Below, piece by piece: positions 8,068 through 15,687 of a stretch of 64,000 bases of DNA. This DNA comes from Streptococcus suis. Its GTDB lineage: Bacteria; Bacillota; Bacilli; Lactobacillales; Streptococcaceae. Both the position numbers and the translations under genes were made by a program. Position 1 is the first letter of the stretch. Each line of letters starts with the position of its first letter. The stretch is from NCBI RefSeq assembly GCF_002964045.1, contig NZ_POPB01000317.1, positions 18,395 to 82,394 of the forward strand, written 5' to 3'. The notes under the pieces are model-generated. The model was not told the origin of the DNA. It was given only the letters and a program-made list of their open reading frames with translations, and did no database searches.

Positions 8068-9016
8068 ATCAACTAAAGGTCTCAGTTTACCTGTCTTTCT
8101 AGAATTTGTTGAAATGAAGACCAAGGTAGCAAGTTTTTTTCCGATGACCTTGGGAATCCTCTGGGCTATCTATCGCTATCAAACCTTTAACTGGCTAAAT
8201 ACGCTTTTGTTCGTTCTGGCAGTCCTTAGCTTCGATATGTGTACAACTGCCATCAACAATAGCATGGACTACCACAAGGCCAAGGATGAAACCTATCGTC
8301 AGGAAAGTAATGTGATAGGAAAATTTTCTCTGGATTTTCGTCAGATGATTGGAATCGTTCTTGCCCTACTAATTTTTTCAGTGATTATTTCATTGGTGCT
8401 TGTTTGGCGGACCAGCTGGCTCCTCCTACCGATGGGAGCTCTCTGTTTCCTCATTGGTATCTTTTATACCTTTGGACCTATTCCGCTTTCGAGAATGCCA
8501 CTGGGTGAAGTTTTCTCTGGAGTAACCATGGGATTTGGGATTTTCTTCTTAGCAGTCTTTATCCAAGACCCAGCTGGGCTATTGACCAGTCAAGTGAGCG
8601 ACCAGTGGATGACCTTGCAGTTCTCTTGGACAAAAATAATAGACATTATTTTCATGTCCCTTCCTTTGGTAACCTTGATTGCCAATATCATGTTGGCCAA
8701 CAATACCTGTGATTTAGAAGAAGACATTCGCAACCATCGTTATACTCTGGTTTACTATATTGGCAAGAAAAATGCTCTTAAATTGTATTTTGTCTTGGCA
8801 AGTTTACCATGGTTGCTGTGGATAATTTACTGTCTGACTGGATTCTTACCTATCTGGGCATTGCTTGGTTTATTCGGAGCCTTGCCTGCTTATAAGAGTC
8901 TAGAAATATTTTTGAAAAAGCAAGTCAAACGGGAAACCTTTATCGAGGCAGTAAAGAGTTTTGTACTCTTTGCGCTGCTATATGTGGTGATACTTGCTTT
9001 AGCCCTTATTTTCTAA
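8060..9016 (+). CDS. UbiA/MenA-type polyprenyltransferase
   Basis: This 318-residue polytopic protein carries the two Asp-rich motifs of UbiA prenyltransferases. The first is NNSMDYHKAKDE and the second NTCDLEEDIRNHRY, both near membrane edges. Family members attach a polyprenyl tail to dihydroxynaphthoate to make demethylmenaquinone. In electron-transfer loci such as Listeria dmkA the quinone links NDH-2 to the flavoprotein. No other menaquinone gene is in the window. ATG 8060 is preferred; TTG 8054 is better spaced from GAGGAG and would add two residues. It is translationally coupled to apbE. Confidence 0.85.
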   Translation: MNKSTKGLSLPVFLEFVEMKTKVASFFPMTLGILWAIYRYQTFNWLNTLLFVLAVLSFDMCTTAINNSMDYHKAKDETYRQESNVIGKFSLDFRQMIGIVLALLIFSVIISLVLVWRTSWLLLPMGALCFLIGIFYTFGPIPLSRMPLGEVFSGVTMGFGIFFLAVFIQDPAGLLTSQVSDQWMTLQFSWTKIIDIIFMSLPLVTLIANIMLANNTCDLEEDIRNHRYTLVYYIGKKNALKLYFVLASLPWLLWIIYCLTGFLPIWALLGLFGALPAYKSLEIFLKKQVKRETFIEAVKSFVLFALLYVVILALALIF

Positions 9017-9022
9017 AAAGGA

Positions 9023-9052
9023 AAGACACAGTCGTTCATCAGGCTGTGTCTT
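9023..9052. terminator. Terminator after the prenyltransferase gene
   Basis: AAGACACAG (9023-9031) pairs with CTGTGTCTT (9044-9052) around a 12-base loop. It serves the plus-strand operon and possibly the convergent NusG_II gene. Confidence 0.75.
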
Positions 9053-9057
9053 CTTTG

Positions 9058-9486
9058 TTATAGTGGTAAAATGAGTTCTTCTTCTTCAGTGCTTTCTCCG
9101 CCAACGGATTTGATTTCAATCAACAGGTTATGTGGCAGGCAGACGGAGAGCTGACCCGGCTGGCTAATCCAGCTGGTCATAACGGCGATTTGGTCTGGGC
9201 TATTGTCTTCCTTGACCCGAATGCGTTCGCCATCAACTTCAATGATATTGTATTGCCCTTCATTGGGATAGTAGGTCTTTTCTTGATGGGGTGTGTCCTT
9301 TGATAATTCAAATTGGTCGACCACCTCACCATTGATGCGGACATAGGCAATTGTTTTTGCCTCATTTGTATCTGTTGTCAGATGTGTGTAGGTAAAAATT
9401 GCTGGAAGAAAGGATAAAACTAGGGTGAATCCGATTAAGATATAATCAAATAGTTTGAGCTGTTTGAGAATGGATTTGAATGTCAT
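9058..9486 (-). CDS. NusG domain II-containing membrane-anchored protein
   Basis: This 142-residue protein has one N-terminal membrane helix (about residues 10-30) and an extracytoplasmic β-rich domain. It has the features of the NusG_II family: VRINGEVVDQF, YNIIEVDGERIRV and the SVCLPHNLLIEI stretch with its single Cys. These proteins are common beside Gx, ApbE and FMN_bind genes, and an EetA-like accessory role is possible but unproven. ATG 9486 is chosen. No Shine-Dalgarno is visible, and a promoter ends just before it, so the mRNA may be almost leaderless. Confidence 0.78.
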   Translation of the reverse strand: MTFKSILKQLKLFDYILIGFTLVLSFLPAIFTYTHLTTDTNEAKTIAYVRINGEVVDQFELSKDTPHQEKTYYPNEGQYNIIEVDGERIRVKEDNSPDQIAVMTSWISQPGQLSVCLPHNLLIEIKSVGGESTEEEELILPL

Positions 9487-9495
9487 ATACAATCT

Positions 9496-9524
9496 ATTTT
9501 ATAGAAAAAATCCTACTTTGTAAA
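9496..9524 (-). promoter_or_regulatory. Promoter of the NusG_II gene
   Basis: On the minus strand TTTACA (9519-9524) and TAAAAT (9496-9501) are 17 bases apart. Transcription would start about 3 bases before the ATG at 9486. Confidence 0.55.
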
Positions 9525-9538
9525 ATGTTGGATGCAGA

Positions 9539-9886
9539 CTACTTTTTCAATTGTCCAATAAAGAGCAGGATAGCAAGGATTCCCCAAAATCCAGCTAGGA
9601 GCGGTTTGATTTGTCCAGTGAAAAATCCAATGGAGAAAGTTAGGGCAAAGCCTGCAAAGAGAAACCAGAGCAATGGTTTACGATAAAGATAGATAGCTTT
9701 TTGGACAGCATTTGCTTCTGGACTGGTAGTTTTCCGATCACTATTCAAAATTGGAAGTATAGTGAACAGTAAGATAAGGATTGGTGGGGCGTCCCCAGTC
9801 AGAAAACTGTGGATAAACAAGCCACAAATGGTTGCATAGGCGAGAACAAACAAGGAAAGGACTAATTTTGTGTTGAAGTTGTTCAT
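9539..9886 (-). CDS. Small membrane protein, paralogue of the upstream gene
   Basis: This 115-residue protein has four hydrophobic segments. AAGGAGG precedes its ATG, and it overlaps the previous gene by 4 bases. It shares the layout and several positions (…FALTFSIGFFTGQIKPLLAGF) with the 112-residue upstream protein (…FAMTLTYSVGIWLGHVKPRVLILPAGFAL). The two therefore look like tandem duplicates. The family is not recognised. It belongs to the XRE/DUF3278 operon. Confidence 0.7.
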   Translation of the reverse strand: MNNFNTKLVLSLFVLAYATICGLFIHSFLTGDAPPILILLFTILPILNSDRKTTSPEANAVQKAIYLYRKPLLWFLFAGFALTFSIGFFTGQIKPLLAGFWGILAILLFIGQLKK

Positions 9887-10221
9887 CTATCTTCCTCCTT
9901 TTTGAAATACAGTTGATAAAGAATTGCCAGAGCAAATCCAGCAGGAAGGATGAGAACACGTGGTTTGACATGTCCTAGCCAAATGCCCACGGAATAGGTC
10001 AAGGTCATGGCAAACAGGGCAAAGATGGCTTGGATGATATAGTAGCGTTTTTCTTCTTCTGTTTTAAAGGACCTGATAATCTGAATGGGCGGTAACATGA
10101 GCAAGAATGAACCGCTAATCGGCTCATTGACCATGTAAGAGTAGATGAAGAAGGTAGAAAATAAAGCATAAAATAGAACAAAAAATCGACAGGTTTGTTT
10201 GGGTGTAAAAGGTTTATCCAT
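9883..10221 (-). CDS. Small membrane protein of the XRE/DUF3278 operon
   Basis: This 112-residue protein has four predicted helices, ends in a charged KKEEDR tail, and overlaps the following paralogue by 4 bases. Its gene lies 12 bases downstream of the DUF3278 gene. Function unknown. The residues FALFAMTLTYSVGIWLGHVKP align with the neighbour's FAGFALTFSIGFFTGQIKP. Confidence 0.7.
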   Translation of the reverse strand: MDKPFTPKQTCRFFVLFYALFSTFFIYSYMVNEPISGSFLLMLPPIQIIRSFKTEEEKRYYIIQAIFALFAMTLTYSVGIWLGHVKPRVLILPAGFALAILYQLYFKKEEDR

Positions 10222-10233
10222 GGTGTTAGGTCC

Positions 10234-11316
10234 TTATTTTTTCCTGGCAGTATCTGCTTCCAGTTTTTGCAGATAGGCAAGGGCAGACAGGGCTAGACTG
10301 GCAAAGAGGCCCATCATACCACCGAAGAGGAGGGATTTTACGTGGAAGATGGAATCCAGTAGGGGAAGCTGGAGGCTAAAGAGGTCTGCCAGCCCAGCAA
10401 AAAGGCTAGATAGCAGGGCAACTCCCAGTCCCCAAACCAGTGGATTGAGGGTCTGTCCTTGTTTTTCCTCAGGACTTAGTTCTTCCATGTCATATTGAGG
10501 CAGGTCAGCATGGAGGGTGCGCATATTAACGATACCAATTAGGATAATACTGAAGAAGGCAATGATCATTGGATAGTAAGTAGCCACCTCGACAGGATAG
10601 CGGTAGGCTAGGAAGTAGGCGATGGCATTTCCGAGAGCTAGGAAGTAGAAGTGGTAGATAAAGGCTATTCCCCCAATCTCATCTGCCTTAGTCCGTCGGT
10701 ACTCGTCTAAAGGCCCGCGAATACCATAAACGTGCCGTATCATGTTTTGGATCCACTTAGGTTCTTTTTTGGCAATAGCAGAGCTAACAGTTAGTTGTTC
10801 CGCTTTTTTCATGCGCTTGCGTAACATGATTTCGATAGCAATACCCGTGAAAATACCTCCTAGACAGGCTGCTAGGAATTTTCGGAGGTCAAATAGATGG
10901 TCGAGAGGATTGAGTCCATCCATCCAGGCAGCAAAAACAACAGTCCAAATGTACATAACGGTAGTGAAATAGAGGGCGAATTTGATACTCGCTCCCTTGA
11001 GCTGCTTTTGTTCCTTGGTAGTCAGCTCTTCTACATCTAAACTGTCCACTTGACTGTGCCGGAGTTTAAACATGATGTAGGTACTAGTCGCTAGATAGCT
11101 TAGGAGCAGGGCAACGGGATAGCCAAATGCAACGACTTCTGGGAATCGTTTGGATAAGGCAAGTGCCAGTAGGGTAAGAGCCATGGTGCCCCAAAATAGG
11201 GGGATGAAGCAGGTATTGCCTAGACGGAAGGCTTCTTTTTGGCGAAATTCATCCAAGGGCCCTGCGATACCGTAAAATCGTTTGATTAATTTATCTTGAA
11301 AGGTTTCTTTTTTCAT
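10234..11316 (-). CDS. DUF3278-type membrane protein with an internal duplication
   Basis: This 360-residue protein is made of two similar halves. Each begins with a soluble KRFYGIAGPLDEFR or RHVYGIRGPLDEYRR motif and then has four membrane helices and a short acidic ELTTKEQKQ / ELSPEEKQG loop. That motif marks DUF3278, a family usually next to small YozG-type XRE regulators, as here. Function is unknown. ATG 11316 has an AAGGAGC site; the longer open frame upstream overlaps the preceding gene. Confidence 0.78.
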   Translation of the reverse strand: MKKETFQDKLIKRFYGIAGPLDEFRQKEAFRLGNTCFIPLFWGTMALTLLALALSKRFPEVVAFGYPVALLLSYLATSTYIMFKLRHSQVDSLDVEELTTKEQKQLKGASIKFALYFTTVMYIWTVVFAAWMDGLNPLDHLFDLRKFLAACLGGIFTGIAIEIMLRKRMKKAEQLTVSSAIAKKEPKWIQNMIRHVYGIRGPLDEYRRTKADEIGGIAFIYHFYFLALGNAIAYFLAYRYPVEVATYYPMIIAFFSIILIGIVNMRTLHADLPQYDMEELSPEEKQGQTLNPLVWGLGVALLSSLFAGLADLFSLQLPLLDSIFHVKSLLFGGMMGLFASLALSALAYLQKLEADTARKK

Positions 11317-11326
11317 AAGCAGCTCC

Positions 11327-11527
11327 TTATTTTTGATCGAACAATGGTAAGATGTAAACAAAGCCTAAGAAGTAGATGGTCCCAGCAATCAGCAATTGTA
11401 GCCAAAATTGTGCTTGGCTGATGGTGTGCAAGATTTCTGCTCCGCTATTGCCCCAAAGCTGAAAGAGGACAAAGAGCGGGATAAAAATAAGGGTAGAGAT
11501 AAGAGCTTTACGTGTATTCTTTTTCAT
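11327..11527 (-). CDS. Two-helix small membrane protein
   Basis: This 66-residue protein has two hydrophobic segments (about 9-25 and 40-60) separated by a polar loop with GNSGAE. AAAGGAAG precedes the ATG. It sits between the regulator and the DUF3278 gene in the same operon. Similar proteins appear in XRE/DUF3278 cassettes, but no function is known. Confidence 0.7.
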   Translation of the reverse strand: MKKNTRKALISTLIFIPLFVLFQLWGNSGAEILHTISQAQFWLQLLIAGTIYFLGFVYILPLFDQK

Positions 11528-11542
11528 GGGGTTTCTTCCTTT

Positions 11543-11731
11543 CTATTCATTCCAAAAGAGGCTATTGAGATCGGTCTGTAGAGCCTTTGCAAGGTTGATG
11601 CAGAGATCCAGTGAGGGGTTGTATTTGTTGTTTTCAATCATGTTGATTGTCTGCCTGGATACGCCGATGGCCTTGGCCAAATCTAGTTGGGAAATACCTA
11701 ACAGTAGGCGGTAATCTTTGACACGGTTCAT
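11543..11731 (-). CDS. Small XRE (Cro/CI-type) transcriptional regulator
   Basis: This 62-residue protein is essentially one helix-turn-helix domain. It reads RLLLGISQLDLAKAIGVSRQTINMIENNKYNPS, with the recognition helix around SRQTINMIE, as in the YozG family. ATG 11731 has an AAAGGAG site. It heads the minus-strand operon of membrane proteins. A perfect TGTCA-N8-TGACA palindrome overlaps its likely -10, and three related copies lie towards rsmH. Autoregulation by this protein is therefore likely (inference). Confidence 0.88.
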   Translation of the reverse strand: MNRVKDYRLLLGISQLDLAKAIGVSRQTINMIENNKYNPSLDLCINLAKALQTDLNSLFWNE

Positions 11732-11746
11732 GTGCTCTCCTTTCTG

Positions 11747-11764
11747 TGTCAATTATATCTGACA
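11747..11764. promoter_or_regulatory. Palindromic operator, copy 1
   Basis: TGTCAATTATATCTGACA has 5-base arms around 8 bases. On the minus strand its centre contains TATAAT, a probable -10 for the XRE gene whose ATG is 16 bases away. Binding there would block RNA polymerase. Confidence 0.7.
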
Positions 11765-11781
11765 CAATTGTCTAAAAATGA

Positions 11782-11943
11782 GGGAGTGGGAAAGAACTCG
11801 ACCATTCATAGAAGAGTTCGTCTTCCCACCCCCGCACAGTTGATTAGGTCAGATTTGGAGTGTAAAACACGAACAAATCTGCCAATCAACCACTGCGCTG
11901 AGATGTTGACACTAACTTTGAGAAGCGGGGCTTGAGTCCAGCC
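11782..11943. repeat. Dispersed intergenic repeat element, short copy
   Basis: It begins with the same 21 bases as the element at 22154 and carries a 76-base block (11847-11922) with only three differences from 22334-22409. GAACTC/GAGTTC lies inside GTGGGAA/TTCCCAC, and GTTGATT/AATCAAC encloses CAGATTTG/CAAATCTG, so a folded RNA or a mobile miniature element is likely. It lies between operator copies 1 and 2. Confidence 0.75.
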
Positions 11944-11955
11944 TCTTTAAAATGT

Positions 11956-11973
11956 TGTCAATTATATCTGACA
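11956..11973. promoter_or_regulatory. Palindromic operator, copy 2
   Basis: TGTCAATTATATCTGACA is identical to copy 1. Copies 2, 3 and 4 start 55 and 56 bases apart. Confidence 0.65.
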
Positions 11974-12010
11974 TACTAGTGTAAAAAAATGTGGAGACCC
12001 TCCCTGTTGA

Positions 12011-12028
12011 TGTCAACTATATGTGACA
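12011..12028. promoter_or_regulatory. Palindromic operator, copy 3
   Basis: TGTCAACTATATGTGACA. Its right arm GTGACA (12023-12028) is placed as a -35 to TATATA (12046-12051), with a 17-base spacer, pointing towards rsmH. Confidence 0.6.
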
Positions 12029-12066
12029 TGTTTCTTTACTGTTAGTATATACCTGTTCATATAAGT

Positions 12067-12084
12067 TGTCAACTATATTTGACA
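12067..12084. promoter_or_regulatory. Palindromic operator, copy 4
   Basis: TGTCAACTATATTTGACA lies about 60 bases before the rsmH start and just after the transcription start predicted from the 12023-12051 promoter. Confidence 0.6.
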
Positions 12085-12127
12085 CATTTTTTGTAAAAAG
12101 TTTGCAACATCTTTTTGATTTATTTTG

Positions 12128-12136
12128 TGGTACAAT
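12128..12136 (+). promoter_or_regulatory. Extended -10 promoter of rsmH
   Basis: TG-G-TACAAT forms an extended -10 that ends 9 bases before the rsmH ATG. A start point near 12143 would give a 2-4 base leader, and no Shine-Dalgarno is visible. Confidence 0.6.
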
Positions 12137-12145
12137 AGATAAGAT

Positions 12146-13096
12146 ATGAGCAAGGAATTTAATCACACTACTGTGCTTTTGCATGAAACAGTAGATATGT
12201 TAGACATCAAACCAAATGGAATTTATGTAGATGCAACCTTGGGTGGAGCAGGGCACAGTGAGTACCTGCTCAGTCAGTTGACGGGTGGTGGGCATCTTTA
12301 TGCCTTCGACCAGGATCAGACTGCTATTGATCATGCCCATATTCGCTTGGCATCCTACATTGAAAAGGGACAAGTGACCTTCATCAAGGACAATTTTCGC
12401 AATCTCAAGACTCGCTTGGCAGAGCTGGGTGTAACAGAGATTGATGGGATTTGTTACGATTTAGGTGTGTCTAGTCCGCAGTTGGATGAGCGGGAGCGTG
12501 GCTTTTCTTACAAACAAGATGCTCCGCTTGATATGCGAATGAATCGTGATGGTCTGTTGACGGCCTATGATGTGGTCAACAACTATGACTACCATGACTT
12601 GGTGCGGATTTTCTTCAAATATGGTGAGGAAAAATTTTCCAAGCAGATTGCTCGTAAAATCGAACAGGTGCGTGAGGTCAAACCTATTGAAACTACGACA
12701 GAGTTGGCAGAAATTATCAAGTCTGCTAAGCCGGCTAAGGAACTCAAGAAGAAGGGCCATCCTGCTAAGCAGATTTTCCAGGCTATTCGGATTGAAGTCA
12801 ATGATGAATTGGGAGCGGCAGACGAGTCTATTCAGCAGGCCATTGACTTATTGGCTCTGGATGGACGCATTTCTGTTATTACTTTCCATTCCTTAGAAGA
12901 TCGTTTGACCAAACAGCTCTTTAAGGAAGCCAGTACGATTGATGTTCCAAAAGGTTTGCCTTTTATCCCAGAAGACTTGAAGGCACCTCTTGAATTGGTC
13001 AATCGTAAACCAATTTTGCCGAGTCAGGAGGAGTTGGAGGCTAATAACAGAGCACATTCAGCTAAATTGCGTGTAGCTAAGAAGGTACATAAATAG
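12146..13096 (+). CDS. rsmH: 16S rRNA (cytosine(1402)-N(4))-methyltransferase RsmH (MraW)
   Basis: RsmH N4-methylates C1402 in the decoding centre of 16S rRNA using S-adenosylmethionine. The 316-residue protein has the family N-terminus ([23 protein letters not shown]), the SAM-binding [20 protein letters not shown], and the C-terminal [10 protein letters not shown] and [10 protein letters not shown] motifs. It is first in the division operon rsmH-ftsL-pbp2X-mraY. The start matches the family despite the absence of a ribosome binding site, so the message may be leaderless. Upstream operators suggest control by the neighbouring XRE protein. Confidence 0.95.
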   Translation: MSKEFNHTTVLLHETVDMLDIKPNGIYVDATLGGAGHSEYLLSQLTGGGHLYAFDQDQTAIDHAHIRLASYIEKGQVTFIKDNFRNLKTRLAELGVTEIDGICYDLGVSSPQLDERERGFSYKQDAPLDMRMNRDGLLTAYDVVNNYDYHDLVRIFFKYGEEKFSKQIARKIEQVREVKPIETTTELAEIIKSAKPAKELKKKGHPAKQIFQAIRIEVNDELGAADESIQQAIDLLALDGRISVITFHSLEDRLTKQLFKEASTIDVPKGLPFIPEDLKAPLELVNRKPILPSQEELEANNRAHSAKLRVAKKVHK

Positions 13097-13107
13097 GAGA
13101 AGGATTT

Positions 13108-13431
13108 ATGGTACAAGAGAAACGTAGAGAAGCAACCATGCGAGTAATTGGTGACAAAATCAAGACATTTACTCGTGTTGAAAGAGCCTTCTATTCTAGT
13201 ATTGTAATTTCAGGTCTGGCATTGGCTGTTGGTATTATTTTTATGCAGGCGAGACTTTTGCAAGTTCAATCAGACTTGGCGAAAGTGAATCAAGACATTA
13301 ACCAAAAACAAGTAGAACTGAATGACTCAAAGCAGGCAAAAAATGAGCTAACAAGATCTGCTCGATTAATGGAAATAGCTGAAAAAGTAGGATTAACATT
13401 TAATAATGACAATATTGGAGTAGCAGAGTGA
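13108..13431 (+). CDS. ftsL: Cell division protein FtsL
   Basis: This 107-residue bitopic protein has a basic cytoplasmic tail, one membrane helix (about residues 29-48) and a short extracellular coiled coil (VQSDLAKVNQDINQKQVELND). It acts in the divisome with DivIB/DivIC and is placed, as usual, between rsmH and pbp2X. AGGAGAAGG precedes the ATG. Its TGA overlaps the pbp2X ATG by one base, giving translational coupling. Confidence 0.92.
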   Translation: MVQEKRREATMRVIGDKIKTFTRVERAFYSSIVISGLALAVGIIFMQARLLQVQSDLAKVNQDINQKQVELNDSKQAKNELTRSARLMEIAEKVGLTFNNDNIGVAE

Positions 13432-15680
13432 TGTCTAGAAGAAACAATCGACTTTTGAGGTATGTTTTACGAAGAAGATATGTTCCAACAAAAAATCGTC
13501 AGAAAGTAGGGCAGAATCTACTACTCTTGACGGTTTTCATCTTTTTTCTTTTTTTGAGTAATTTTGCGCTCATTATTGGAACGGATAGTAAAGCAGGTGT
13601 GTCGCTTTCTGAGAGGGCAGATGCTGTTCATCAACAAGAAGTGACTGTACAAGCGAGACGTGGTACAATTTATGATCGAACCGGAATTCCAATTGCAGAA
13701 GATTCTACCACCTACACAATCTATGCAATTATAGACACAGATTATGTTTCAGAATTTAAAGAAGTCTTGTATGTTGAAGCAACACAATTTAGCAAGGTTG
13801 CAGAAATACTAAATAAGTACCTTGGTATGGAGACAGACTATGTCAATCAGCAATTAAATCAACCAGAATTAAAACAAGTCTATTTTGGTACACTAGGGAA
13901 GAATATTTCTTACAGTACAATGTCTAGTATCCAAGAGGAGATGAAGACCGCGGGTATAAAGGGGATTGCCTTTAATGCCAGTCCAGGACGAATGTATCCA
14001 AATGGAAATTTTGCTTCAATTTTCGTGGGGTTGGCTAACCCGGTTGAAAACAAGGATGGTAGTCATAGTTTACAGGGTGTGAGCGGTATGGAATACTACC
14101 TTAATGATATTTTGGCAGGTCAAGATGGTAAAGTACTTTATGAGAAAGATAGCCAGGGGCGGATTTTACCAGGTACTGAAAATGTAGAACAAGAAACTGT
14201 AAATGGTCAAGATGTTTATACGACTCTATCTGCTGATTTGCAACGTTCGCTAGAAACCAACATGGATATTTTCTTTGATAAGACAAAGGGGAAATACGCC
14301 AGTGCGACCTTGGTATCAGCCAAAACTGGGGAAATTTTAGCAACAACTCAACGACCAAGCTATGATGCGGATACAAAAGAAGGGTTAGCTGATAAAGATT
14401 TGCTCCAGTACTCCCTTCTGTATCAGGCCACTATGGAGCCAGGTTCGACCATTAAGGTCATGACCTTGGCATCAGCAATCGATAGCAATGTCTTTGATCC
14501 TAATCAGATGCTTGTCAATAATGGCTATACCATTGCGGATGCAACGGTTAACGACTGGACGGTCAATGGGGGAGAGTCTGCTGTTTCCCTCAATATGGCC
14601 CAGGCATTTGCCCTATCCAGTAACGTCGGGACGATCATGTTGGAACAAAAAATGGGCAATGAGAAATGGTTGGATTACCTAGCCAAGTTCCGTTTTGGCT
14701 ATCCGACACGTTTTGGAATGGGGTCTGAAAGTGCAGGCCTCCTGCCGGGCGACAACATCGTAACCATTACCATGTCTTCATTCGGTCAGGGTATTTCAGC
14801 GACTCAGGTCCAGATGTTGCGGGCCTTCTCGGCTATTGGTAATGACGGAACCATGTTGCAACCCAAGTTCATCTCAGGCTTGTATGATCCAAATTCCGAT
14901 TCGGTGCGTATTGCCAAACCTGAAGTGGTTGGCCATCCTGTATCTGAAAAAGCAGCTTCAGATACACGGGATTACATGATCACAGTTGGGACTGATCCAG
15001 TTTTTGGTACGCTCTATAACAAGTGGACTATGTCTCCTGTTATTCAGGTTAATGGTTATGATGTGGCAGTAAAATCAGGTACTGCCCAGATTGCCAAGGA
15101 AGATGGAACGGGTTACATTGATGGTCAATACTTTCAGTCAGTCGTAGCCATGGTTCCAGCTGAGGATCCAGAATTTATTATGTATGCAACCGTGAGAGAG
15201 CCAGAATCCTATACTGGAATGGAGTGGGAGGATATATTTAATCCAATACTGAAAGAGGCTATGTTATTGAAAGATAATTTAAACTTGGATAATGTTGCTC
15301 CTTCATTGCAGTTTGTGGAAAATGAAACAGAATTTAAGTTACCAGATGTTATTGGTCAAGGCCCAGGCACAACTGCTGAGGAATTGCGTCGTTATTTAAT
15401 TCAGCCAGTTATTGTAGGGAATGGTTCCGAAATAAAGAAAGTATCCGTAGATGTTGGAACAAATCTTACTTCAAACCAGCAAATTCTCTTGCTGACAGAT
15501 TCAGTAGAGGATATGCCAGATTTATATGGTTTGACAAAAGAAAATATGGATATTCTTGCAGAATGGCTAGGTCTTGAAGTCACTTATGAAGGAGCAGGTT
15601 CGATGGTTGTTGAACAGAGTATTGAGTTTGGTACAAAAATCAGTAAACACAAAAAAATAACGATTACACTAGGAGAGTAA
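13431..15680 (+). CDS. pbp2X: Penicillin-binding protein 2X (septal transpeptidase)
   Basis: This 749-residue class B PBP has an N-terminal membrane anchor (about 30-50), a dimerisation domain, a transpeptidase domain and two C-terminal PASTA domains (from about residue 630). Active-site motifs are S339-T-I-K342, S396-S-N398 and K548-S-G-T551, close to the numbering of pneumococcal PBP2X. The first motif reads STIK where pneumococcus has STMK. ATG 13431 is used; the GTG codon before it lies inside ftsL. By eye, base composition shifts within the gene: the middle, about 14270-15100, is richer in G+C than the ends. Confidence 0.95.
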   Translation: MSRRNNRLLRYVLRRRYVPTKNRQKVGQNLLLLTVFIFFLFLSNFALIIGTDSKAGVSLSERADAVHQQEVTVQARRGTIYDRTGIPIAEDSTTYTIYAIIDTDYVSEFKEVLYVEATQFSKVAEILNKYLGMETDYVNQQLNQPELKQVYFGTLGKNISYSTMSSIQEEMKTAGIKGIAFNASPGRMYPNGNFASIFVGLANPVENKDGSHSLQGVSGMEYYLNDILAGQDGKVLYEKDSQGRILPGTENVEQETVNGQDVYTTLSADLQRSLETNMDIFFDKTKGKYASATLVSAKTGEILATTQRPSYDADTKEGLADKDLLQYSLLYQATMEPGSTIKVMTLASAIDSNVFDPNQMLVNNGYTIADATVNDWTVNGGESAVSLNMAQAFALSSNVGTIMLEQKMGNEKWLDYLAKFRFGYPTRFGMGSESAGLLPGDNIVTITMSSFGQGISATQVQMLRAFSAIGNDGTMLQPKFISGLYDPNSDSVRIAKPEVVGHPVSEKAASDTRDYMITVGTDPVFGTLYNKWTMSPVIQVNGYDVAVKSGTAQIAKEDGTGYIDGQYFQSVVAMVPAEDPEFIMYATVREPESYTGMEWEDIFNPILKEAMLLKDNLNLDNVAPSLQFVENETEFKLPDVIGQGPGTTAEELRRYLIQPVIVGNGSEIKKVSVDVGTNLTSNQQILLLTDSVEDMPDLYGLTKENMDILAEWLGLEVTYEGAGSMVVEQSIEFGTKISKHKKITITLGE

Positions 15681-15687
15681 AATTAAA

